6,476 bases of DNA from Promethearchaeota archaeon. GTDB taxonomy: Archaea > Asgardarchaeota > Lokiarchaeia > Sigynarchaeales > SOKP01. Positions 1 through 5,240 of this stretch are shown in pieces; within the stretch, counting starts at the first letter, position 1, and each line of letters opens with the position of its first letter. A program made the translations under genes and the position numbers. The notes under the pieces were generated by a model. It saw only the letters and a list, made by a program, of their open reading frames with translations, ran no database searches and was not told the DNA's origin. The stretch lies in contig WJIN01000260.1 of NCBI GenBank assembly GCA_014730295.1, positions 1 through 6,476 of the forward strand. Direction: 5' to 3'.

Positions 1-11
1 ACCCCGCCCAT
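1..11 (-). CDS. 5' end of a leftward gene, cut by the window edge
   Basis: On the minus strand an ATG (complement of 9-11) opens a frame reading Met-Gly-Gly before the window ends. An AAGGAG Shine-Dalgarno match lies on the minus strand at 20-25, eight bases before the ATG, which is good spacing. A TATA-like element on the same strand lies further upstream at 67-77. These signals together support a real start, divergent from the PAC2-family gene. Nothing can be said about the product from three codons. The call rests on the signals only, not on any protein similarity. Confidence 0.4.
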
Positions 12-19
12 CAAATTTT

Positions 20-25
20 CTCCTT
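20..25 (-). promoter_or_regulatory. Shine-Dalgarno site for the leftward edge gene
   Basis: The minus strand reads AAGGAG, a strong match to the archaeal anti-SD sequence, eight bases before the ATG at 11-9. It is the main evidence that a gene starts at the left edge. Confidence 0.45.
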
Positions 26-66
26 CAAATGGAATTCCCACAAAAGAGTTAAAAAGAAAAGAAAGG

Positions 67-77
67 TTAAATAAAAG
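67..77 (-). promoter_or_regulatory. candidate TATA box for the leftward edge gene
   Basis: The minus strand reads CTTTTATTTAA. A start of transcription about 25 bases on would fall near 42-47, giving a leader of roughly 30 bases before the ATG, enough to hold the SD site. AT-rich spacers give many chance TATA-like matches, so this is tentative. Confidence 0.25.
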
Positions 78-144
78 TAAGGTCAAACCACAAAGGTATC
101 AGTTGAGTCCAAATAAATTTTTGAAAATGACTCACTCTAAATAT

Positions 145-260
145 GCTGCTGCACGTAGTACCACCTAATACCGATTCACGAACGTGTTGAGGTCCACAGA
201 GACGTGCACTCTTAAAAATGCATGAGCATATTACACAATCCCAAATATGCCTAATTTTTA
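145..260 (+). ncRNA. candidate structured small RNA, unknown family
   Basis: This gene-free stretch is clearly richer in G+C than the AT-rich spacer around it. It can fold: TGCACGT (150-156) pairs with ACGTGCA (202-208), ACCT (163-166) pairs with AGGT (190-193), and CAC (177-179) pairs with GTG (184-186) around a GAAC loop. A second small hairpin, ATGC/GCAT with an ATGA loop, lies at 218-229. A TATA-like stretch at about 112-120 would place a start near 140-146. Three T-runs at 255-259, 263-268 and 274-279 look like an archaeal terminator. I see no tRNA pattern, no C and D boxes, and no ACA after the main stem. Ends are approximate and the strand is inferred from the promoter and T-runs. The only open frame here is on the minus strand and looks spurious. 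Confidence 0.3.
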
Positions 261-279
261 CATTTTTTATATGTTTTTT
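255..279 (+). terminator. poly-T tract, probable archaeal intrinsic terminator
   Basis: Three runs of five, six and six T residues occur within 25 bases. Archaeal RNA polymerase terminates on such T-rich non-template tracts without needing a hairpin. There is no plus-strand protein gene just upstream, so it may end the candidate small RNA. Confidence 0.35.
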
Positions 280-301
280 CAAGAACACGTCAATAATATT
301 G

Positions 302-313
302 TAATTTAATATA
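302..313 (+). promoter_or_regulatory. candidate TATA box of the PAC2-family gene
   Basis: The stretch TAATTTAATATA resembles an archaeal TATA box. Transcription would begin near 335, giving a leader of about 30 bases. The leader has only a weak AGGT (351-354) as a possible SD site, 13 bases from the ATG. Confidence 0.3.
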
Positions 314-367
314 ACGAAAATCTTGTATAGATTAGTGAGAATAAGTTAATAGGTAAAAAAAACAAAA

Positions 368-1195
368 ATGATGAATGAGTCTGTTCTTTCTGGAATTAGA
401 ATAATTAAACACATAGATCTTTCTCAAAAAGATTTTGTAAATCCAGTAGCAATATTAGGAATGCCTGGGATTGCGGATGTAGGAAAATTCGCAATTGATA
501 CGTTGATTGGACAACTAGGTGCGCAAAATTACATGGATATAATCTTTGATGATTATCCTGCAGGTGCTATTGTTGATGATAGCTTATTGTCTGCGCCAAA
601 AGCGGAGATTTTATTTTGGAAAGATCCCCAAGAAAAACGCGATATTATCTTAATAACAGCAGACGCGCAGAGTCTTACTCCTAAAGGAATATATAAAATT
701 TCAAATTTTCTAACCGAAATTATATATAATTGTGGAATTAAACTCACGATTGCGCTTGGTGCATATCCTATCAATGGTAATAACTTGAATAGTAAAATTC
801 CAAGAATTTTTGCTAGCTCAACAAATAAAGATTTACTGAGTACGTTTTTGGAGAAAAATAATTGCGAACGGATACAAAAAGGAGTAATTATTGGGGCAAA
901 TGGATTAATTCCCACCTTAGCAAAGGCACGTTTTAATACGGATGGATTAGTTTTATTAGCTGAAACAGACAATATTGCTATAGTTAATGAGGATATTACG
1001 GATCTAAAGGCATCGATAACCTTATTGGAAATGGTAAAGGATTCGTTTAATCTACCCATAGAAAAAAGGTATTCCTTAGATAATTTAGAAGATATTTCCA
1101 AAAATCTTCAATCTAAACGCGAAAAATTAGAAAAAGATCTAGAAACCTTACAAGTAATGGATACCGAAGAAAAGCGAAAATCTCTCTATATATAA
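368..1195 (+). CDS. PAC2-family proteasome assembly chaperone (PbaB-like) with a C-terminal HbYX motif
   Basis: This 275-residue protein belongs to the PAC2 family, ATP-independent cytoplasmic factors related to eukaryotic Pac1/Pac2 that help 20S proteasome subunits assemble. The family signature is clear: GMPGIADVGK at residues 31-40, then a hydrophobic helix, a strand-turn region, and a second conserved block near residues 174-200 (GANGLIP...DGLVLLAET). The last 40 residues before the tail are charged and probably helical or coiled coil. The chain ends Leu-Tyr-Ile, a hydrophobic-Tyr-any (HbYX) tail like those that insert into pockets of the proteasome alpha ring. In Pyrococcus the homologue PbaB is reported to bind and activate the proteasome through such a tail. 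Two ATGs occur in a row (368 and 371); the first is chosen by convention. The family call is firm; the exact role (assembly, activation or both) is inferred. Confidence 0.88.
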   Translation: MMNESVLSGIRIIKHIDLSQKDFVNPVAILGMPGIADVGKFAIDTLIGQLGAQNYMDIIFDDYPAGAIVDDSLLSAPKAEILFWKDPQEKRDIILITADAQSLTPKGIYKISNFLTEIIYNCGIKLTIALGAYPINGNNLNSKIPRIFASSTNKDLLSTFLEKNNCERIQKGVIIGANGLIPTLAKARFNTDGLVLLAETDNIAIVNEDITDLKASITLLEMVKDSFNLPIEKRYSLDNLEDISKNLQSKREKLEKDLETLQVMDTEEKRKSLYI

Positions 1196-1202
1196 ATATT
1201 AA

Positions 1203-1224
1203 TATTTCTTCTCCCCCTCTTTTT
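1203..1224 (+). terminator. pyrimidine-rich tract after the PAC2-family gene
   Basis: Eight bases past the stop codon the plus strand becomes almost all C and T and ends in five T residues (1220-1224). This fits an archaeal T-rich terminator. No stable hairpin precedes it. Confidence 0.35.
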
Positions 1225-1314
1225 AAACATTATATTTTAACAATAGAAATTCTTTCGACAAACTTCACGAAAAGCACTATTCCTCTGCTATTTTAATCGA
1301 TAAATTTTTTAGCC

Positions 1315-1337
1315 ATAAAAAATAATATAATATAATA
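1315..1337 (+). promoter_or_regulatory. candidate BRE/TATA promoter of rpoP
   Basis: An A-rich stretch (BRE-like) runs into repeated TATAATA units at about 1325-1336. This is the best promoter-like element in the 215-base spacer before rpoP. A start about 25 bases on, near 1355, would fall inside the inverted repeat at 1339-1382. Confidence 0.35.
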
Positions 1338-1338
1338 A

Positions 1339-1382
1339 GAGATTCTCATTCACTTTCTTTGGTATTATTTCGAAAGAATCTC
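1339..1382. repeat. 8-bp perfect inverted repeat upstream of rpoP
   Basis: GAGATTCT (1339-1346) is the exact reverse complement of AGAATCTC (1375-1382), with 28 bases between. It lies between the likely TATA box and the rpoP start. It could be an operator spanning the transcription start, or it could occur by chance. It is unlikely to be a simple leader hairpin if transcription starts near 1355, because the left arm would not be transcribed. Confidence 0.35.
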
Positions 1383-1400
1383 GGAAATTTAAAAGTAGAA

Positions 1401-1404
1401 GTGA
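1401..1404 (+). promoter_or_regulatory. short SD-like site supporting the TTG start of rpoP
   Basis: GTGA can pair with the UCAC of the 16S rRNA tail and lies six bases before TTG at 1411. It is a weak site by itself, but it fits the only sensible start of this well-conserved protein. Confidence 0.35.
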
Positions 1405-1410
1405 AATATT

Positions 1411-1554
1411 TTGGAATATGTTTGCGCCCGTTGTGGAAAAGAAGTAAGCAGAAAAGAACTAAGTGCCTTGCCAGGTATAAAATGTTCCCATTGTGGATAT
1501 AGAATCCTATATAAAAAGCGCCCAGAAATCATAAAAAGACTCAAAGTAAAATAA
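1411..1554 (+). CDS. rpoP: DNA-directed RNA polymerase subunit P (Rpo12, Rpb12/ABC10-alpha homologue)
   Basis: This 47-residue protein is the small zinc-binding subunit shared by archaeal and eukaryotic RNA polymerases, which helps hold the Rpo3/Rpo10/Rpo11 assembly platform and Rpo2 together. The zinc site is complete: Cys5-x2-Cys8 and Cys25-x2-Cys28. The link between them, with LPGIKC, and the following CGYRILYKKRP block match the family closely, as does the short basic C-terminus. The frame has no ATG. A stop at 1402-1404 lies just upstream, so the start must be TTG at 1411 (or the ATT before it). TTG gives Met-Glu-Tyr-Val-Cys, the usual length ahead of the first cysteine. GTGA at 1401-1404 can act as a short SD site six bases away. 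The gene converges with tfb, 54 bases downstream. Its small size and TTG start make it easy to miss. Confidence 0.93.
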   Translation: MEYVCARCGKEVSRKELSALPGIKCSHCGYRILYKKRPEIIKRLKVK

Positions 1555-1567
1555 TTGTTTTAAAATT

Positions 1568-1583
1568 ACTCTTTTTATTGAGT
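1568..1583. terminator. T-run and short hairpin between convergent rpoP and tfb
   Basis: ACTC (1568-1571) and GAGT (1580-1583) can pair around a loop that contains five T residues (1572-1576). The T-run could end rpoP transcription. The 54-base gap between the two convergent stop codons holds no gene. The stem is short, so the T-run is the stronger part of the evidence. Confidence 0.35.
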
Positions 1584-1608
1584 GTGGGATAAAGATTTGT
1601 CACTTTTT

Positions 1609-2526
1609 TCAAATAACAGAATCTATGCTCAGATAATTCATTAGCTCCTTGTATCTGTTCCGAATTGTTGTCTCTGTTACGTTCGCGATCTCTGAAATCT
1701 CCCGTTGCGTTCTACGTTCACCTTGTTCCATTGCTGCAAGATATAACGCCGCTCCCGCTAAGCCTGTTGGCGCTTTTCCAGTTGTTATTCTGTGTTTTTT
1801 AGCGAGATTAATTAATTCTGCAGCTCGATTTTGCGTTTTACCAGAGAGATTTAGTTCAGCACAAAATCGGGGGATGAAATTAATTGGGGACGAAACTGTC
1901 AAATTAATTTTAAGTTCATGGATAATTAATCGATAACATCGCGCAATTTGTTTTTTATCAATTGAAGTGAATTCAACGAAATCATCAAGCGTTTTTGGGA
2001 TTTTGTTTAGTCTGCATGCGAGATAAACTGATGCGATGAGCATAGCCTCTATGGAGCGTCCTCTAATTAGACCCCTAATTGCCATTTTTCTGTAAATATG
2101 TGCCGCAGTTTCTTTAAGATCTCTTGACAAACTTAGTTGAGAGGATAATCTGTCTAATTGATTCATCGCATATGCCAAATTTCTGTCAATAGATCTATTT
2201 GTTCTTGTCCGAGTATTCCATTTTCGCAACCGATATATCTCTGCTTTTTTCTTTGGAGAGAGTTTCTGTCCAAACGCGTCCTTATTTTTCCAACCAATGA
2301 TAGTACTAAGACCTTTATCGTGTAAGGTAAGTGTGGAGGGGGCACCGACACGCACCTTTTTATTTGCCTCCTCGGTGGAAAATGCTCTCCATTCAGGTCC
2401 TGAATCAATCAACCGTTGATTTATCACTAATCCACAATCATTACATATTATTTCTGCTCTCGAATTATCGATTATCAAATTACAATTTCCACATTCTGGA
2501 CATTGATTAGAATTATCTTGAGACAT
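1609..2526 (-). CDS. tfb: transcription initiation factor IIB (TFB)
   Basis: This 305-residue protein is archaeal TFB, which binds the TATA-bound TBP and the BRE and recruits RNA polymerase. The N-terminal zinc ribbon is intact: Cys9-x2-Cys12 and Cys28-x2-Cys31. It is followed by the B-reader/linker region (about residues 41-108), including GAPST..LHDKGLST at 61-75 and the RLRKW motif at 99-103. Two cyclin repeats follow, at about 109-205 and 212-300. A helix-turn-helix at about 272-295 (QREISEIANVTETTIRNRY) is the part that reads the BRE in this family. Length is normal and no key residue is missing. The start is set by GAGGT on the minus strand (2531-2535), four bases before the ATG. It faces rpoP tail to tail and is divergent from the zinc-finger gene. 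Many archaea have more than one TFB; this window cannot tell whether this is the main one. Confidence 0.97.
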   Translation of the reverse strand: MSQDNSNQCPECGNCNLIIDNSRAEIICNDCGLVINQRLIDSGPEWRAFSTEEANKKVRVGAPSTLTLHDKGLSTIIGWKNKDAFGQKLSPKKKAEIYRLRKWNTRTRTNRSIDRNLAYAMNQLDRLSSQLSLSRDLKETAAHIYRKMAIRGLIRGRSIEAMLIASVYLACRLNKIPKTLDDFVEFTSIDKKQIARCYRLIIHELKINLTVSSPINFIPRFCAELNLSGKTQNRAAELINLAKKHRITTGKAPTGLAGAALYLAAMEQGERRTQREISEIANVTETTIRNRYKELMNYLSIDSVI

Positions 2527-2530
2527 AAAT

Positions 2531-2535
2531 ACCTC
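2531..2535 (-). promoter_or_regulatory. Shine-Dalgarno site of tfb
   Basis: The minus strand reads GAGGT four bases before the tfb ATG. It fixes the start and indicates a leadered mRNA, unlike the leaderless-looking genes at 2825 and 4110. Confidence 0.6.
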
Positions 2536-2593
2536 TATGATTAAAATTTCAATTCTTTAATTTCAATAATTATTGTCGAGCTTTTAAATGTTT

Positions 2594-2612
2594 CCGTTTT
2601 AAATAATTTTCC
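2594..2612 (-). promoter_or_regulatory. candidate BRE/TATA promoter of tfb
   Basis: The minus strand reads GGAAAATTATTTAAAACGG, a purine-rich BRE-like start followed by a TATA-like core. Transcription would begin near 2575-2580, giving a leader of about 50 bases that includes the SD site. A second TATA-like match, TTTAAAAG on the minus strand near 2581-2588, is an alternative. Confidence 0.35.
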
Positions 2613-2790
2613 AGTTAATAAACTGACGAATATTTGTTAGGATTAATAGGATTTAGCATTATAAATCGGTAGAAAGTTTTTGTCGGAGCCGTTAGGGGTC
2701 TAAATAGAAAAAATTAATTTTGGTTTAGATAAATTGTTTTATTAAAAATTCATGCTTAACCAAGATGGTCACTAATTATGAATATTAATC
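2613..2790. other. central part of the divergent spacer, no gene seen
   Basis: The full 298-base spacer between tfb and the zinc-finger gene has no convincing reading frame on either strand. Its centre holds a small GC-richer patch at about 2680-2700 and an ATTATAAAT stretch near 2659 that could act as a TATA element on either strand. An imperfect inverted repeat, TTGGTTTAG (2720-2728) against CTTAACCAA (2755-2763), has one mismatch. I see no tRNA, box C/D or other RNA pattern. Confidence 0.4.
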
Positions 2791-2804
2791 AAAAATTTAT
2801 AATA
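2791..2804 (+). promoter_or_regulatory. TATA box giving a probably leaderless mRNA for the zinc-finger gene
   Basis: An A-run (BRE-like) leads into ATTTATAATA (2795-2804). The centre of the box is about 25 bases before the ATG at 2825, so transcription should begin at or within a few bases of the start codon. There is no SD site before this ATG, which agrees with leaderless translation. Confidence 0.5.
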
Positions 2805-2824
2805 ATCTCCTAATTTTTAATTGT

Positions 2825-3262
2825 ATGATGCATCCTTTTCCAAGCACACATGGGAAACATTGTACCTTGCGAACCTTTAAGTCTGAGTGTCCTTCTTGCG
2901 GAGCAGATATACTCTATTGGGAATGTACACATGGTTGTAAAGTATTTTTTGAATATCCTCCATATGGGAAATTAATAAAACATAGATGTAAAAAATATAA
3001 AAGTAAAAATATAAGAAAAAAATACGATATAATAGTTAAAACACCTAAAGGTTTATTAGAAAACACCTCAAAACATTGTCCCGCATGTGGTAAAGTGTTT
3101 GATAATCAACAAAGTTTAAATGATCATATAATTCAAATGGAGAAATGTGATTATTTTCATCAGATTTTATCTGCAAAAGATGCTGAGGATAAAAAATCGG
3201 AAAAAAAAGAAAAAAAATCTTATAAACCCAAATTTGGTCAGATAAATGTGAAAAGGAAATAA
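2825..3262 (+). CDS. small zinc-binding protein with a CPxCG...VFFE domain and a C2H2-like finger
   Basis: This 145-residue protein of unknown function has two cysteine-rich parts. Residues 22-55 run CPSCG...HG..VFFE.PP....HRC. They resemble a zinc-ribbon-like motif seen in uncharacterised prokaryotic proteins (CPxCG...HG..VFFD..GPPW..H.C); likely ligands are Cys22, Cys25, His53 and Cys55, with Cys34 and Cys38 extra. Residues 85-108 follow the classic C2H2 finger spacing: Cys85-x2-Cys88-x3-Phe92-x5-Leu98-x2-His101, but the fourth ligand would be Cys108 after six residues, so a C2HC type. The tail (about 118-145) is very rich in lysine, suggesting nucleic-acid binding. There are no membrane segments or signal peptide. 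The first of two ATGs (2825, 2828) is used because the TATA spacing points there. The zinc binding is well supported; the biological role is unknown. Confidence 0.8.
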   Translation: MMHPFPSTHGKHCTLRTFKSECPSCGADILYWECTHGCKVFFEYPPYGKLIKHRCKKYKSKNIRKKYDIIVKTPKGLLENTSKHCPACGKVFDNQQSLNDHIIQMEKCDYFHQILSAKDAEDKKSEKKEKKSYKPKFGQINVKRK

Positions 3263-3273
3263 AAAATTTTTAG

Positions 3274-3302
3274 TATCTATTTTAAAATAATTTGCATAGA
3301 TA
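3274..3302 (+). terminator. AT-rich 7-bp hairpin after the zinc-finger gene
   Basis: TATCTAT (3274-3280) pairs exactly with ATAGATA (3296-3302), with a 15-base loop. Just before it five T residues (3267-3271) follow the stop codon. Either the T-run or the hairpin could end the transcript, but such AT-rich pairing is common by chance here. Confidence 0.25.
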
Positions 3303-3370
3303 ATTTTAATAATCTTAATTTAGATATTACAATTAAAACAAATTACAATTTTAGGATAAGAATAATAAAT

Positions 3371-3988
3371 ATGCCATCAAGTCCAGAACAAGCTGTCAAT
3401 AATCTCATGCAAAAGGACCCTACAATCATAGCTGTGACAGTAATAGAGGGAAATGATAATATTGTATATCAGACAGATAATTGGGATATAACTCCAGACT
3501 TAGATCGGGTTCTCTCCAGTTGGCGTGGTCAGAATGCTCAATTTATAAAAATCTCTGGAGTAAAATATTCTATGCTTCAATGTACATCTGAAAGAATGGC
3601 AGCTACGTCGATAAAAGGAGAAGGGAGTATAGTTGCCGCTAAGGATGAGGAACACAAATTGATTGCCTACGTTTCTCCAGAAGGAGATATGAGGGGTGCT
3701 ATGATGGATACCGCTCGTGCTGTTGGCGATATGAATTCAAGCAAACCATATATGGATGAGAGTTCTCAACTCGGAAAAGATATGGGTGGGGCAGCACAGC
3801 CACAAGCTGGAGGTGCGAGTAACATTGATCCGCAATTAAAGGCAGAAATAGAGTCATTTCTACAATGGGTAAAAGATGATGAAGGTTTAGCGGGATATAT
3901 AAGATATTATTTACAACAAGATAATGCACAAATAATTTCTCAATTATCTCAAGTTTATACTGATTTACGTCAACTTTTTGGTGTTTAA
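3371..3988 (+). CDS. roadblock/LC7-like domain protein with a helical C-terminal extension
   Basis: This 205-residue soluble protein appears to have a roadblock/LC7 fold in residues about 4-118: an opening helix, a strand with the IIAVTVIEGNDNIVYQT pattern, a second helix, then strands ending in HKLIAYVSPEGDMRGA and a closing helix. Such domains act as dimeric platforms that bind or regulate small GTPases, or scaffold Ragulator-like complexes. They are numerous in Asgard archaea. A Gly/Ala/Gln-rich linker (about 135-149) joins a helical tail (152-205) containing FLQWVKDDEGLAGYIRYYLQQ, which I do not recognise. No GTPase gene lies beside it here. The only clear start is ATG 3371; AGGAT at 3353-3357 is too far away to be a typical SD site. 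The fold call is from pattern only, so a related longin-like or profilin-like fold is possible. Confidence 0.55.
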   Translation: MPSSPEQAVNNLMQKDPTIIAVTVIEGNDNIVYQTDNWDITPDLDRVLSSWRGQNAQFIKISGVKYSMLQCTSERMAATSIKGEGSIVAAKDEEHKLIAYVSPEGDMRGAMMDTARAVGDMNSSKPYMDESSQLGKDMGGAAQPQAGGASNIDPQLKAEIESFLQWVKDDEGLAGYIRYYLQQDNAQIISQLSQVYTDLRQLFGV

Positions 3989-4002
3989 AAATCCCATTCT
4001 AA

Positions 4003-4024
4003 CTTTTTCTCTCAACTAAAGAGA
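4003..4024 (+). terminator. T-run with weak hairpin after the roadblock-like gene
   Basis: A run of five T residues (4004-4008) is followed by TCTCT (4008-4012), which can pair with AGAGA (4020-4024). The T-run is the likelier terminator. It separates this gene from argC, which has its own promoter. Confidence 0.3.
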
Positions 4025-4074
4025 TCATTTAGATTTTATATTCCATAATATTACTCTTTTTCCTTGCTATATCA

Positions 4075-4090
4075 ATAAATTTAAAATTTT
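4075..4090 (+). promoter_or_regulatory. candidate TATA box of argC, possibly leaderless
   Basis: ATAAATTTAAAATTTT lies with its centre about 27-29 bases before the ATG at 4110. This puts the transcription start at or only a few bases before the start codon. No SD site is seen before the ATG, in keeping with a leaderless or very short-leader mRNA. Confidence 0.4.
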
Positions 4091-4109
4091 TCTTAGATTA
4101 TCGAATATC

Positions 4110-5192
4110 ATGACATTGAACGTGGGTGTTGTAGGTGCAAGTGGATTTGCTGGTGGTGAAACGGTTAGAATATTGTCTCAACATCCAAAGGTAAATTTAA
4201 ATTATATAACCTCCAGAAGATTAGTTGGGAAATATTTTCATTCTATATACCCAAATCTTAGGAATCTTGTGGATTATCAGTTTGAGGAATATAACGTAAA
4301 AACTGCTCAGGAGAAATGTGATGTGATTTTTCTCGCCACACCTCATGGCGTTTCACAAGATATGGTTCCTTCTCTATTGGAAGTGGGGTTAAAAGTTATT
4401 GATTTAAGCGCTGATTTTCGATTAAAAAATCCAACTATATATAAAAAATATTATAAAAAAGAGCACAGTCATCCAGAGTTATTTTCAGATGCTGTATATG
4501 GATTACCGGAGTTGCATCGGGATCAAATTAAGGATGCGTATCTAGTTGCGGTTGCGGGTTGTCATGCCTCAAGCGCAATTTATGGATTATTTCCCTTAAT
4601 TCGAGAAGGATTGATAGAACTCACTAATATAATTGTAGATTCGAAGACTGGATCCTCAGGTTCGGGAGCAAGTGTAAATGAATCCACTCACCATCCAATC
4701 AGAGCAAATAGTATACGCCCATATAAAATGACTGGACATCGTCATACCGCAGAAATTGAACAAGAATTGAATTTACAAATAAATGAGAGCACAATTAAAG
4801 AAAGAAAGGTAAAAGTAGGTTTTTCAGCGCACGCAGTTAATTTGGTTCGGGGGATTTTGTCAACCTCCCATGCGTTTATTGCGGAAGATGTAGAAGTAAG
4901 TAATAAGATTTTATTTAAGACCTATCGAAGAGCTTTTAGAGATGAGCCGTTTTTACGCTTAATAAATCAAAATACTGGAGTATTTCGACTACCAGACCCT
5001 AAAATTATTGCAGGTACAAATTATTGTGATGTGGGATTTGAATTAGATAACCATTTGAATCGCATCGTGGTTTTATGTACTCTTGACAATCTAATTAAAG
5101 GTACTGCTGGTAATGCAATCCAATCTATGAATATTATGTACCGATTCCCGGAAAATATGGGTCTAGAGTTTTCTGGGTACTATCCGAGTTAA
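4110..5192 (+). CDS. argC: N-acetyl-gamma-glutamyl-phosphate reductase / LysW-linked equivalent (ArgC/LysY family)
   Basis: This 360-residue cytoplasmic enzyme reduces a gamma-acyl phosphate to the semialdehyde with NADPH in arginine synthesis. In many archaea the same family works on substrates carried by LysW in lysine and arginine synthesis (LysY). The Rossmann signature GASGFAGGE is at residues 9-17. DLSADFR at 98-104 and the catalytic Cys151 follow, in AGCHASS where classic ArgC has PGCYPT. The dimer and substrate region DSKTGSSGSG begins at 177, and HRHTAEIEQEL at 210-220 holds the catalytic His. The C-terminal half includes the GTNYCDVGFELD block. The length is normal for the family. 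The GCHA rather than GCYP context argues for an archaeal LysY-like member, but substrate cannot be decided here. No LysW or other arg/lys gene is in the window. Confidence 0.93.
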   Translation: MTLNVGVVGASGFAGGETVRILSQHPKVNLNYITSRRLVGKYFHSIYPNLRNLVDYQFEEYNVKTAQEKCDVIFLATPHGVSQDMVPSLLEVGLKVIDLSADFRLKNPTIYKKYYKKEHSHPELFSDAVYGLPELHRDQIKDAYLVAVAGCHASSAIYGLFPLIREGLIELTNIIVDSKTGSSGSGASVNESTHHPIRANSIRPYKMTGHRHTAEIEQELNLQINESTIKERKVKVGFSAHAVNLVRGILSTSHAFIAEDVEVSNKILFKTYRRAFRDEPFLRLINQNTGVFRLPDPKIIAGTNYCDVGFELDNHLNRIVVLCTLDNLIKGTAGNAIQSMNIMYRFPENMGLEFSGYYPS

Positions 5193-5240
5193 TGGGAATT
5201 TTAAATTTTCAATGCTATAGAAATATATTAGATTTATTAG

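Noticed and set aside
145..240. tRNA, box C/D or H/ACA guide RNA in the left spacer
   Set aside because: No T-loop or acceptor pairing, no RTGATGA/CTGA boxes, and no ACA directly after the main stem. Only a generic structured RNA can be proposed.
67..288. 73-residue open frame on the minus strand in the left spacer
   Set aside because: Its composition (many Cys, Trp, His and Ile in no pattern) is unlike a real protein. It has no SD site, overlaps the foldable GC-rich island and matches no family I know.
553..1101. 182-residue open frame on the minus strand
   Set aside because: It lies wholly inside the PAC2-family gene in antisense, and the sense protein has clear family motifs. It is a shadow.
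1649..1936. 95-residue plus-strand open frame
   Set aside because: Antisense shadow of the tfb gene, whose cyclin repeats are fully conserved there.
2163..2408. 81-residue minus-strand open frame in another frame of tfb
   Set aside because: Overlaps the conserved TFB linker and first cyclin repeat in a different frame; no features of its own.
2670..2710. Second small RNA in the divergent spacer, from the GC-richer patch
   Set aside because: The patch is only about 20 bases long, has no stable extended fold and has no T-run terminator close by.
3699..3929. 76-residue minus-strand open frame
   Set aside because: Antisense shadow of the roadblock-like gene; no SD site or recognisable motif.
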